A stretch of DNA of 9,897 nt, taken from the NCBI GenBank assembly GCA_950059165.1, contig CATLUC010000045.1:1-9897 (forward strand), in the 5' to 3' direction. The position numbers and the translations under genes were made by a program. Below are positions 1 through 6,101 of the stretch, piece by piece. The stretch comes from an uncultured Clostridium sp. Its GTDB lineage: Bacteria; Bacillota; Clostridia; TANB77; CAG-508. Each line of letters opens with the position of its first letter. Positions within the stretch are counted from its first letter, which is position 1. The notes under the pieces are model-generated. The model saw nothing but the letters and a program-made list of their open reading frames with translations, ran no database searches and had not been told where the DNA came from.

Positions 1-53
1 AATTAAAGGTATATCTGCCTTATGTAGATATACCCACTCGATATGAAAAATAA
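1..53 (+). CDS. possible C-terminal tail of an upstream gene (partial)
   Basis: From base 3 a reading frame is open to a TAA at 51-53 and reads LKVYLPYVDIPTRYEK. It resembles an ordinary soluble-protein C-terminus, and its stop lies 70 bases before the next start codon. Codons such as CTG, CCC and CGA are uncommon in the other genes here. The frame one base earlier is also open, to TGA at 44-46, so the choice of frame is not secure. Sixteen residues are too few to identify a family. If real, this gene and the 99-residue gene after it could belong to one plus-strand unit continuing from the left. Confidence 0.35.
   Translation, partial: LKVYLPYVDIPTRYEK
8..34. repeat. 9-bp perfect inverted repeat
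   Basis: GGTATATCT at 8-16 is matched by its reverse complement AGATATACC at 26-34, with a 9-base loop. No T-run follows, so it is not an intrinsic terminator. It sits just upstream of a TATAAT (58-63). It could therefore be an operator for the next gene, or simply chance inside the possible coding tail that covers it. Confidence 0.4.
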
Positions 54-57
54 CCTG

Positions 58-63
58 TATAAT
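58..63 (+). promoter_or_regulatory. candidate -10 box for the 99-residue gene
   Basis: A perfect TATAAT lies at 58-63, 60 bases before the start codon at 124. No recognisable -35 box is present at the right distance (35-40 is CACTCG). If it is used, it would need an activator or another compensating element. The inverted repeat at 8-34 is close enough to bind one, but this is inference. Confidence 0.3.
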
Positions 64-123
64 GTGATGGAAACAAACTGTAAACAATAATTCAACCCCT
101 AATTATGGGAAAGGAGGAGCATC

Positions 124-423
124 ATGAAAAATGAACTTTTACAGAAGTATTCTGTAAGAAAACTCAATGAAGCACTGGCAAACGAGGAACACTCAAAAAT
201 ATATATTGTTCTTGAAAAAGGGCAATATATAGGAACCGTAAGATTAAAACTTTCTGCATCAGAACCACCGTTGAAAATCATCGATACGGTGGTTGGTGGT
301 AAAACTATAACGGATGAGAATGGAAATTGCTACAGTGCAACTGCTGTTCTTCTTGCAGTGGTAGCAAATTTTGTATTTAATCCAATATTGGATTGCTACT
401 GGGCTGAAAACGGATACTTGTGA
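124..423 (+). CDS. hypothetical protein, 99 residues
   Basis: I do not recognise this protein. It starts at an ATG with a strong AAGGAGG (111-117) and a 6-base spacer, ends in TGA, and is followed at once by a strong intrinsic terminator, so it is very probably a real, expressed gene. The N-terminal third is charged and probably helical (MKNELLQKYSVRKLNEAL). The middle looks like beta-strands (KIYIVLEKGQYIGTVRLKL), followed by the polar segment TITDENGNCY. The C-terminal 30 residues are hydrophobic and aromatic (residues ~69-99, with AVLLAVVANFVF and two cysteines overall), possibly a buried helix rather than a true membrane span. There is no signal peptide. GC is about 36% by hand count, a little above its AT-rich surroundings. 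It is the only protein gene of the window that is clearly complete on the plus strand. It may be the edge of an accessory or mobile segment lying to the left, but nothing here proves that. Confidence 0.75.
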   Translation: MKNELLQKYSVRKLNEALANEEHSKIYIVLEKGQYIGTVRLKLSASEPPLKIIDTVVGGKTITDENGNCYSATAVLLAVVANFVFNPILDCYWAENGYL

Positions 424-430
424 AACTTCT

Positions 431-476
431 AACAGCTCGTCTCTCTATCATAGAGGGGCGAGCTGTTTGTAGTTTT
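431..476 (+). terminator. intrinsic terminator after the 99-residue gene
   Basis: A 17-bp stem pairs 431-447 with 451-467 around a 3-base TCA loop. The core is AACAGCTCG/CGAGCTGTT, and it is followed by a T-rich tail (TTTGTAGTTTTATTTT). Two pairs are G-U in the plus-strand RNA but become A-C mismatches in the minus-strand RNA, and the minus side has no comparable U-run. It therefore mainly serves the plus-strand gene. The thrS stop codon lies inside the tail (475-477), so the convergent gene ends are packed back to back. Confidence 0.9.
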
Positions 477-2403
477 ATTTTCCCTTATTTTCTAACTCAT
501 CTAAAATTTTTTGTTCAAAATCTGAAATAGCCATTGTTCCTAAATCCCCGTCATCTCTTGAACGAACTGCAACAGTTCCCTCTTCTAGTTCTTTTGCTCC
601 TACAACTACCATATATGGAACTCTTTCAATTTCAGCTTCTCTAATTTTATAACCAGTTTTTTCACTTCTATCATCAACTGTAACTCTAAAGCCTTGTGCA
701 AATAATTTGTCTTTTAATTTATGTGCATATTCATGTTGATTATCCGTAATTGGCAAGATTTTTATTTGTGTTGGAGCAAGCCATAATGGGAATGACCCTT
801 TATATTCTTCAATTAAGAAAGATAAAAATCTGTCAAATGTTCCTAAAATTGCCCTATGAATAACAACTGGTCTATGTGCTCCCCCATCTTCTCCAATATA
901 TTCTAGTTCAAATCTTTGTGGCAATAAAAAGTCTAATTGACAAGTTGATATTGTTACATCATGTCCAATTGCTGTCTTAATTTGAACATCTAGTTTTGGA
1001 CCATAAAATGCAGCTTCACCCTCTGCTTCGTAAAAATCAATTCCTAGTTCTGTTAAAATGTCACGTAGTTGACTTTCTGCTGTTTCCCACATTTGGTCAT
1101 CATCAAAATATTTTTCCTTGTTATTTTTATCTCTTAAAGATAATCTAAAAGTATAATTGTTAAATCCAAAATCTTCGTAAACTGTTAAAATCAATTTAAC
1201 AACTTCTCCAAATACTTCTTTTATTTGTTCAGGTGTTACAAATATATGTGCATCATTTTGGCACATTTCACGAACTCTTTCAAGACCACAAACACTACCA
1301 CTTGACTCATAACGGAAATCATGTGCTAATTCTCCAATTCTAATTGGTAAGTCCCTATATGAATGCAATTTATTTTTGTATATTAACATATGATGTGGGC
1401 AATTCATAGGTCTTAAAACTAATTCTTCATTTTCTATTTTCATAACAGGAAACATATCATCTTTGTAGTGGTCCCAGTGTCCACTTGTTTTGTATAAATC
1501 TACATTTGCAAGTGATGGTGTATACACATGCCTATAGCCTAGAGCTATTTCTTTGTCTGCAATATATCTTTCTAAAATTCTTCTAATAGTTGCACCATTT
1601 GGCAAATACATTGGAAGTCCTGAACCAACTAACTCATGTGTCATAAATAGTTCTTGTTCTTTACCAATTCTTCTATGGTCTCTTTGTTTTGCTTCTTCTA
1701 AGAAATCTAAATGCTCTTGTAACAAAGAAGCTTTTGGGAAAGATATTGCATAAATTCTTTGTAACATTTTATTTTTTTCGCTACCTCTCCAATATGCTCC
1801 TGAAGAAGATAAAATCTTTACAACTTTTATCTTTCCAGTAGAATTCACATGAGGTCCTGCACATAAATCAGTAAAATCACCTTGACTATAAAAACTAATT
1901 TCTTCACCTTCTGGCAAATCTTCAATTAGTTCTACTTTGTAAGGTTCGTCTTTCATTAGTTTAATAGCTTCATCTTTTGGCAATGAAAATCTCTTAATTT
2001 CTAAATCCTCTTTTATAATTTTCTTCATTTCCTCTTCTATATTTGCTTTGTCTTCATCTGTAAAAGGTTTTTCTACGTCAAAGTCATAGTAAAACCCTTC
2101 TTCAATTGCTGGGCCAATTGCAAGTTTTGCATTTGGAAATAATCTTTTTACAGCTTGTGCCATAATGTGTGAAGTTGTATGCCAATATGCCTTTTTCCCC
2201 TCTAAATCGTCATTGTTAAAAGTATGAATAACTAAACTACAATCTTGTTGTAATTCATATCTTAGGTCTTTTACTTCCCCATCTACTTCTCCACAAGTAG
2301 CATTTCTAGCTAGCCCTTCACTAATTTTTTGTGCAACTTCTAAAATAGAGCTTCCTTCTTGAACTTCTAAAATTGAACCATCTTTTAGTGTTACTTTAAT
2401 CAT
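475..2403 (-). CDS. thrS: threonyl-tRNA synthetase (ThrRS)
   Basis: This cytoplasmic enzyme charges tRNA-Thr with threonine using ATP and hydrolyses mischarged Ser-tRNA-Thr. The 642-residue length is normal for the family. Domains in order are an N-terminal TGS domain (~1-62), an editing domain (~65-225) with HTTSH (H75, H79) and CAGPH (C181, H185), a class II catalytic core (~245-540), and an anticodon-binding domain (~545-635). The three expected active-site zinc ligands are visible: C335 in MNCPHH, H386 in QNDAH and H516 in VVIHRA. Motif 2 begins FRYESSG (363-369). The segment after it, VCGLERVREMCQNDAHIF, differs from the textbook ALHGLxRVRGFTQDDAHIF but keeps the essential residues. The start is fixed by AAGGAGG at 2411-2417. 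A complete T-box leader and promoter precede it, so expression should rise when tRNA-Thr is uncharged. It is a single-gene unit, convergent with the 99-residue gene. Confidence 0.98.
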   Translation of the reverse strand: MIKVTLKDGSILEVQEGSSILEVAQKISEGLARNATCGEVDGEVKDLRYELQQDCSLVIHTFNNDDLEGKKAYWHTTSHIMAQAVKRLFPNAKLAIGPAIEEGFYYDFDVEKPFTDEDKANIEEEMKKIIKEDLEIKRFSLPKDEAIKLMKDEPYKVELIEDLPEGEEISFYSQGDFTDLCAGPHVNSTGKIKVVKILSSSGAYWRGSEKNKMLQRIYAISFPKASLLQEHLDFLEEAKQRDHRRIGKEQELFMTHELVGSGLPMYLPNGATIRRILERYIADKEIALGYRHVYTPSLANVDLYKTSGHWDHYKDDMFPVMKIENEELVLRPMNCPHHMLIYKNKLHSYRDLPIRIGELAHDFRYESSGSVCGLERVREMCQNDAHIFVTPEQIKEVFGEVVKLILTVYEDFGFNNYTFRLSLRDKNNKEKYFDDDQMWETAESQLRDILTELGIDFYEAEGEAAFYGPKLDVQIKTAIGHDVTISTCQLDFLLPQRFELEYIGEDGGAHRPVVIHRAILGTFDRFLSFLIEEYKGSFPLWLAPTQIKILPITDNQHEYAHKLKDKLFAQGFRVTVDDRSEKTGYKIREAEIERVPYMVVVGAKELEEGTVAVRSRDDGDLGTMAISDFEQKILDELENKGK

Positions 2404-2434
2404 AAAAATTCCTCCTTATATCTCCATTAGAACT

Positions 2435-2472
2435 AAAAAAACTCCAATGGATAATAAAATATCCATAGGAGT
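2435..2472 (-). terminator. T-box terminator hairpin of the thrS leader
   Basis: In the minus-strand RNA, ACTCC-T-ATGGATA (2472-2460) pairs with TATCCAT-T-GGAGT (2453-2441) around a 6-base loop. There is one internal mismatch, and seven U follow. The upstream arm shares bases 2465-2472 with the antiterminator, so the two folds exclude each other. This is the off state when charged tRNA-Thr predominates. Confidence 0.93.
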
Positions 2473-2669
2473 GCTTAATTTACACGGTTCCATCCTATTT
2501 TTAACTTAATTGTAAGATGATAACGGTTCTTTGCCGTCTAGCTTGTTCACTAGAAGCTTTGAAGAGTTAGTTTTTCAGATATGTTTTCTTAAATTAGCTT
2601 CCAGCCTATGACTAATTCTCTCTTTTAGTAACCTTTATCTTACTTTTCTCTTACTCGCTTGTTCTTATG
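2435..2669 (-). promoter_or_regulatory. T-box riboswitch leader of thrS (specifier ACU, Thr)
   Basis: All the main T-box parts can be found in the minus-strand RNA. The Stem I base is AAGAG (2652-2648) with CTCTT (2566-2562). The next helix is AGATA (2640-2636) with TATCT (2581-2577), flanked by AGTA and GAA as in the usual specifier-loop E motif. The specifier is ACT at 2571-2569 followed by A, which is a threonine codon. The distal hairpin is AATTAG/CTAATT around a 14-base loop. A Stem III-like hairpin ACGG/CCGT lies at 2537-2523. The T-box bulge TGGAACC (2492-2486) sits inside an antiterminator made of ATAGGA/TCCTAT (2498-2493 with 2470-2465) and GTG/CAC. Uncharged tRNA-Thr should bind the specifier with its anticodon and UGGA with its 3' end, stabilising the antiterminator. 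The ACU specifier independently supports the thrS call. The exact 5' end depends on the promoter prediction. Confidence 0.95.
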
Positions 2670-2675
2670 TATATT

Positions 2676-2704
2676 ATTTTAATATTTTTTTTGAAAAAAG
2701 TCAA
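2676..2704 (-). promoter_or_regulatory. promoter of the thrS T-box transcript
   Basis: In the minus strand, TTGACT (2704-2699) and TAAAAT (2681-2676) are separated by exactly 17 bases, a good sigma-A-type promoter. Transcription should begin near 2669, just before Stem I. The -35 box is 9 bases from the -35 box of the divergent tRNA promoter. Confidence 0.85.
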
Positions 2705-2713
2705 TAGAAAGTA

Positions 2714-2742
2714 TTTACATTTTTAAATTTATTCTGTATAAT
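2714..2742 (+). promoter_or_regulatory. promoter of tRNA-Thr
   Basis: TTTACA (2714-2719) and a perfect TATAAT (2737-2742) are separated by 17 bases. The predicted start near 2749 leaves a pre-tRNA 5' leader of about 60 bases. It is oriented away from the thrS promoter, and the predicted start sites are only about 80 bp apart. Confidence 0.88.
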
Positions 2743-2786
2743 TTGAATGGATTTTTTATATGTGTCACATCTTTCATGATTATGTG

Positions 2787-2806
2787 GAAAGGGAAATGTC
2801 CCTTTC
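2787..2806 (+). other. hairpin in the pre-tRNA 5' leader
   Basis: GAAAGGGA (2787-2794) and TCCCTTTC (2799-2806) form a perfect 8-bp stem with an AATG loop, ending 4 bases before the first base of the tRNA. A second short stem, CACAT/ATGTG (2766-2770 with 2782-2786), abuts it on the 5' side. There is no U-run, so it is not a terminator. It may shape processing at the tRNA 5' end or protect the leader; that is inference. Confidence 0.6.
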
Positions 2807-2810
2807 TTAT

Positions 2811-2886
2811 GCTTCCATAGCTCAGTTGGTAGAGTGCTACCTTGGTAAGGTAGAGGTCACGGGTTCAATTCCCGTTGGAAGCCCCA
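2811..2886 (+). tRNA. tRNA-Thr (anticodon GGU)
   Basis: A full cloverleaf of 76 bases reads the threonine codons ACC and ACU. The acceptor stem is GCTTCCA/TGGAAGC, the D arm is GCTC/GAGT, and the anticodon stem is CTACC/GGTAG with loop TTGGTAA, giving GGT at 2844-2846. The variable region is AGGTC and the T arm is ACGGG/CCCGT with loop TTCAATT. The CCA end is encoded (2884-2886). The discriminator base 73 is C (2883), which is uncommon and does not pair with the UGGA of the neighbouring T-box. It has its own promoter and is the only gene on this strand between thrS and secA. Seven T follow one base after CCA (2888-2894) and may help end transcription. The next gene, read from the other strand, stops only 11 bases away. 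Confidence 0.97.
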
Positions 2887-2897
2887 GTTTTTTTATA

Positions 2898-3476
2898 TTA
2901 AATTTGTTCTAGTATTTTTATTCCTGCTTGTTTCATCAATTTAAAAGCAATTTCATTGTATTCTTCTCTATTATGGTTTTCGCTGTTATATGTCTCTACT
3001 GCATTTTTTGGTACAATAATTTTTACTTCAATGTCTTTTTGGTCAAAGTAATTTTGTAGTGGTATTGCTAAGTTTAAAATGCAAATATCTGTGCAACAAC
3101 CAATTATTATAACCTCTTGTAAGTTTTTCATTTTTTCTATATCTTCTATAAAATTTGGTGCATATATTGTGCTTGTTGAGTTCTTTTCATATACTAATGC
3201 ATCTTTTTCAAATTCTTTTAATTCTTCTATCAATTCTGATTCTTTTGTTTTTTCTATACAATGTTTTGGAAATCTGTTGAATTCTCTGCAATTTTCTTTG
3301 TGTGTATCTTTGATAATTGCTATCATTTCTTGATTATTTCTTGTTTCATTCATTAACTTTATATGTTTTGGAATTATGTGTTGTATGTAAGGGTCTGCCA
3401 TTGCTCCTTCTTTTACAAAGCCATTTACCATATCTACATTGATTAGTAATTTTGTTATGTTTTCTAAATTTTTCAT
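2898..3476 (-). CDS. nicotinamidase/isochorismatase-family cysteine hydrolase
   Basis: A 192-residue cytoplasmic hydrolase of the isochorismatase-like fold. The catalytic triad of nicotinamidases is visible as D15 (in NVDMVNGF), K98 (in VYEKNST) and C132 (in GCCTDICIL). The probable metal ligands D57 and H59 (KDTH) and H72 (FPKHC) lie at spacings like those of archaeal nicotinamidase. The cis-peptide region before the cysteine reads IIIGCCTD. Known members convert nicotinamide to nicotinate for NAD salvage, or cleave related amides. The metal triad favours a nicotinamidase-like activity over isochorismatase, but the substrate cannot be fixed from sequence, so no symbol is given. The start is supported by GGTGAT (complement of 3481-3486), which matches the 3' part of the Shine-Dalgarno consensus. 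It begins 36 bases after the Fic gene stop, with no promoter or terminator between, so the two are probably co-transcribed. Confidence 0.87.
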   Translation of the reverse strand: MKNLENITKLLINVDMVNGFVKEGAMADPYIQHIIPKHIKLMNETRNNQEMIAIIKDTHKENCREFNRFPKHCIEKTKESELIEELKEFEKDALVYEKNSTSTIYAPNFIEDIEKMKNLQEVIIIGCCTDICILNLAIPLQNYFDQKDIEVKIIVPKNAVETYNSENHNREEYNEIAFKLMKQAGIKILEQI

Positions 3477-3512
3477 AATATCACCCTTTTTTATAATAAT
3501 ATTTTGTTTTTA

Positions 3513-4559
3513 TTACTTTTTTCGATATTTTGTATTTCTACCATTTCCTATTGTTTCAATCAATCCATCTTTTACCATTTTACCTAATACTGCCTCAACT
3601 GTTGTTGGACTTACATCTGGAAGTATGTTACATATTTCGGACTTTGAAATTGCTGTTAAACTGTTCAACACAGTTGCTTCTATTCTTGCTTTTTTTGTAA
3701 TTTTATTACTATTTACAACACTAAACCTTTTGTCTAGTTCTTTATAACACATATATAATGTTGTCACAAAATTTTCAATGTATGGAATATATGTATTTTC
3801 ACATTCTTCCCAATTTGTTGAAGATTTTTTTAATGTTTCATAATAATAGCCTTTATTTTTATTTATTTGCTCTTCAAATGATATATATTTTCCTACATCA
3901 AAACCATTTTTGTATAAAAGTAATAAAGATAATAATCTTGACATTCTTCCATTACCATCTTTAAATGGGTGAATACATAAAAAATCAAGAATAACACAAG
4001 GAATTAACAAAAGTTCATTTATATTAGCATTATCTCTTGCCTCTAAATATGCAAGTATCATTTGTTCCATTGCTTTTGGTGTTTTAGCTGCACTTGTTGG
4101 TTTAAACCTTACTTTCCTATTCCCTTCATTATCTATTTCAATAATAACATTATCTTCATCTTTATATTTTCCACCATACCTATCTCCACTATAAGACATC
4201 ATTATTTCATGTAACCTTAAAATTGTGTGCTCATTAAATTCTATTGACTTATAATTTAGATGAATTTCATTCAGTGCATCTCTATACCCTGCAATTTCTG
4301 CCTCGTTATGGTTTAGTGGTTTGCTTGAACCATTTACTATTTCTTTTATACGCTCGTCACTTGTGACAATTCCTTCTATTGCATTTGAACTTTTAACTGA
4401 TTCAACTTTAGCAATTTTTTCTAATTCTGTAAATATTTTCTCATATTTATCTTTTCTTATTTCACTACCTGTTTTCAAAGAGTAAATTGCCCCTGTTATG
4501 TTTATTAAATTTGCTGGTAGTAATCCATTATTAAGAAAAGAATAATCAAATTTTCTCAT
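3513..4559 (-). CDS. Fic-family AMP-transferase with C-terminal winged helix
   Basis: A 348-residue Fic protein. Fic enzymes usually transfer AMP from ATP to a hydroxyl side chain of a target protein. The active-site motif HPFKDGNGR (197-205) is intact, including catalytic H197, the acidic D201 and N203-R205, so AMPylation is plausible. An N-terminal helix carries SNAIEG (58-63), which fits the inhibitory motif [S/T]xxxE[G/N]. This makes it a class II Fic that represses itself through E62. The Fic domain spans about 110-265. The C-terminus (~288-346) looks like a winged helix-turn-helix (ARIEATVLNSL, KSEICNIL, TTVEAVLGKMVKDGLIE), so DNA binding is likely. The start follows AGGAGA (4565-4570). 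It heads an operon with the cysteine hydrolase. Its promoter is covered by three TATGCA motifs, consistent with autoregulation. The target protein is unknown, and no antitoxin gene is adjacent. Confidence 0.93.
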   Translation of the reverse strand: MRKFDYSFLNNGLLPANLINITGAIYSLKTGSEIRKDKYEKIFTELEKIAKVESVKSSNAIEGIVTSDERIKEIVNGSSKPLNHNEAEIAGYRDALNEIHLNYKSIEFNEHTILRLHEIMMSYSGDRYGGKYKDEDNVIIEIDNEGNRKVRFKPTSAAKTPKAMEQMILAYLEARDNANINELLLIPCVILDFLCIHPFKDGNGRMSRLLSLLLLYKNGFDVGKYISFEEQINKNKGYYYETLKKSSTNWEECENTYIPYIENFVTTLYMCYKELDKRFSVVNSNKITKKARIEATVLNSLTAISKSEICNILPDVSPTTVEAVLGKMVKDGLIETIGNGRNTKYRKK

Positions 4560-4573
4560 ACTTATCTCCTATT

Positions 4574-4623
4574 CTGCATATATATTAACATTTTATATGC
4601 ATTAAGTCAATGGCTTTATGCAG
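4574..4623. repeat. three TATGCA motifs over the Fic promoter (operator candidate)
   Basis: CTGCATA (4574-4580), TATGCAT (4596-4602) and TATGCAG (4617-4623) share the core TGCATA/TATGCA. The hexamers start exactly 21 bases apart, about two helical turns. The first is inverted relative to the other two, so the outer pair forms a 7-bp inverted repeat. One lies near the transcription start, one inside the promoter spacer and one just upstream of the -35 box. This is the layout expected for a repressor site. Confidence 0.6.
4582..4610 (-). promoter_or_regulatory. promoter of the Fic/hydrolase operon
   Basis: In the minus strand TTGACT (4610-4605) and TAATAT (4587-4582) are 17 bases apart. The start would be near 4575, giving a short leader of about 15 bases that just contains the ribosome binding site. 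Confidence 0.82.
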
Positions 4624-4649
4624 TATTTTTATAAAAACCATATTGATAG

Positions 4650-6101
4650 TTAAAATCGTACTTTCTTATCAATTAAATTTTTAGCAAACAATTTAGAAAA
4701 ATTAAAATTCCTAAAGTCCATTTTCTCTTCTTTTATATTTTCATATGTTTCCTTTAAGTATTTTCTTGTTTCGGATTTAATATCATCTGTAGCTACTGGA
4801 GTTTCCAAAATTTTTACAATTTGATTAATAGCATCTGCCCCTGTTTTATTTTTTAAATAAAACATATCTATTTTACCAGTTTCTATATATCTACTTATAT
4901 TCCTTTTTGCAATAATATTATCAAAATTCATACATATGTATATGACAAATACAATTATGAAATATGATTTTGATAAATTTACGTTTTTATCTAGTATGTA
5001 AATAATTGTTGGAATAAACAATATAGTTTCTGTAAATAAAACACAATATACCAAAAGTCTAAGCATTGTATATCCATAGGCACTTTCATAAAAATACATT
5101 CTTATAGTTGCTGATATTACTATTATAAATGTAAAAGCTATCATTATTAAACACATATAGTTAATAAATTTATTTGCCTTATCTTTTCTTTTTGCAATTA
5201 AGATTGTAACTAGGTTAATAATAGATACAGCCATCAATTGGAAAAATCCTTGTCTTGCATAACTTGCATAATTAAGTGTTGTGTTTCTCATAAATAATGA
5301 TTTTATTTGTATATAACAAAATACTAAATATATAATATTTAAAGAAATCAATACCATTTTTATAGTAAAGCTATCATTTATTTTTACTTGATTATTATAT
5401 ATTTTATTTATAACTTTATATTTAAAACAAATGTAATAAAACAAGCTTATCAGATAGAAAAAAGCAATTATTATACAAATTATTTTTACAAAAGATGTAG
5501 ATATTTTTATACTATTTAGTATATTGAATATTTGTCTAAAAATACTTTTAAAAATGTTTGCAAATATTTCATCTGCTGTTGCTAGTAGTATTATAATAAC
5601 TAAAGCTATAGGAATTGTTATTAAAATGGCTTTAACTACTTTTTTTATTTTTTCTTCATTATTAGTTTTTATATTTACTTTTAGCTTTTCTTTTATACTA
5701 TCAATAAATTTTATTGTACTTTCTGCAATAAAGCTTAGAGGATTAAGAAACGAATCTAAAATTTTTTCTATTGTATCCATATGAATATTAAAATTTTCTC
5801 CTATCAACCCTAAAACCATAAAGCTAAATAAAATAGGTATTATTATTAAATTTATACTATTGAAAAAACTATTATCATATATCGAATATGTACTAGAAAG
5901 TAGTAATATAGTTATTAACAAAATTTTAGCTTTTGGGTTTTTGATTTTGTTATTTTTTTCTAATATATAAATAAAAAAATATGAAAATGGTATTAAAAAT
6001 AATAACATTGACAGCCCTATGGATTTTCCAAAAAATAATAGTACAAGCCATGTTGCAAAAATAAAAGCTCCTATTCCTATACTAATCATTATCTTCTTCA
6101 T
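4650..6101 (-). CDS. DUF4173/DUF4153-type multi-pass membrane protein
   Basis: A 483-residue integral membrane protein of unknown function. About ten hydrophobic segments are visible, around residues 5-23, 28-47, 58-71, 83-101, 156-175, 204-226, 248-266, 286-303, 312-333, 345-370 and 379-394. A charged loop lies at ~105-155 and a soluble charged tail at ~396-483. The family assignment rests on the conserved-looking block YASYARQGFFQLMAVSIINL (278-297) followed by AYGYTMLRL and NFDNIIAKRNISRY, patterns I associate with DUF4173/DUF4153. The gene overlaps the end of the XRE gene by 20 bases if the first ATG is used. That ATG directly abuts AAGGGAG (6102-6108) with no spacer. The ATG at 6087-6089, four codons later, gives a 12-base spacer and an 8-base overlap, and may be the true start. 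Either way it is translationally coupled to the regulator. The coding sequence is more AT-rich than secA or thrS. Confidence 0.8.
   Translation of the reverse strand: MKKIMISIGIGAFIFATWLVLLFFGKSIGLSMLLFLIPFSYFFIYILEKNNKIKNPKAKILLITILLLSSTYSIYDNSFFNSINLIIIPILFSFMVLGLIGENFNIHMDTIEKILDSFLNPLSFIAESTIKFIDSIKEKLKVNIKTNNEEKIKKVVKAILITIPIALVIIILLATADEIFANIFKSIFRQIFNILNSIKISTSFVKIICIIIAFFYLISLFYYICFKYKVINKIYNNQVKINDSFTIKMVLISLNIIYLVFCYIQIKSLFMRNTTLNYASYARQGFFQLMAVSIINLVTILIAKRKDKANKFINYMCLIMIAFTFIIVISATIRMYFYESAYGYTMLRLLVYCVLFTETILFIPTIIYILDKNVNLSKSYFIIVFVIYICMNFDNIIAKRNISRYIETGKIDMFYLKNKTGADAINQIVKILETPVATDDIKSETRKYLKETYENIKEEKMDFRNFNFSKLFAKNLIDKKVRF

Noticed and set aside
2..46. Alternative open frame at the left edge ending in TGA (IKGISALCRYTHSI)
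   Set aside because: It overlaps the frame ending at 53 and has a less protein-like composition. Only one of the two can be the real tail, and neither is secure.
2887..2897. T-run after the tRNA as evidence for an integration (att) site
   Set aside because: Mobile elements often use tRNA 3' ends, but no duplicated tRNA end, integrase or direct repeat is visible in the window. The following gene is an intact hydrolase on the other strand.
4626..4637. TTTTTATAAAAA palindrome between the DUF4173 and Fic genes as a terminator
   Set aside because: It is a pure A/T 12-base palindrome with no loop, no GC clamp and no following U-run, in very AT-rich DNA. It is not a credible terminator.
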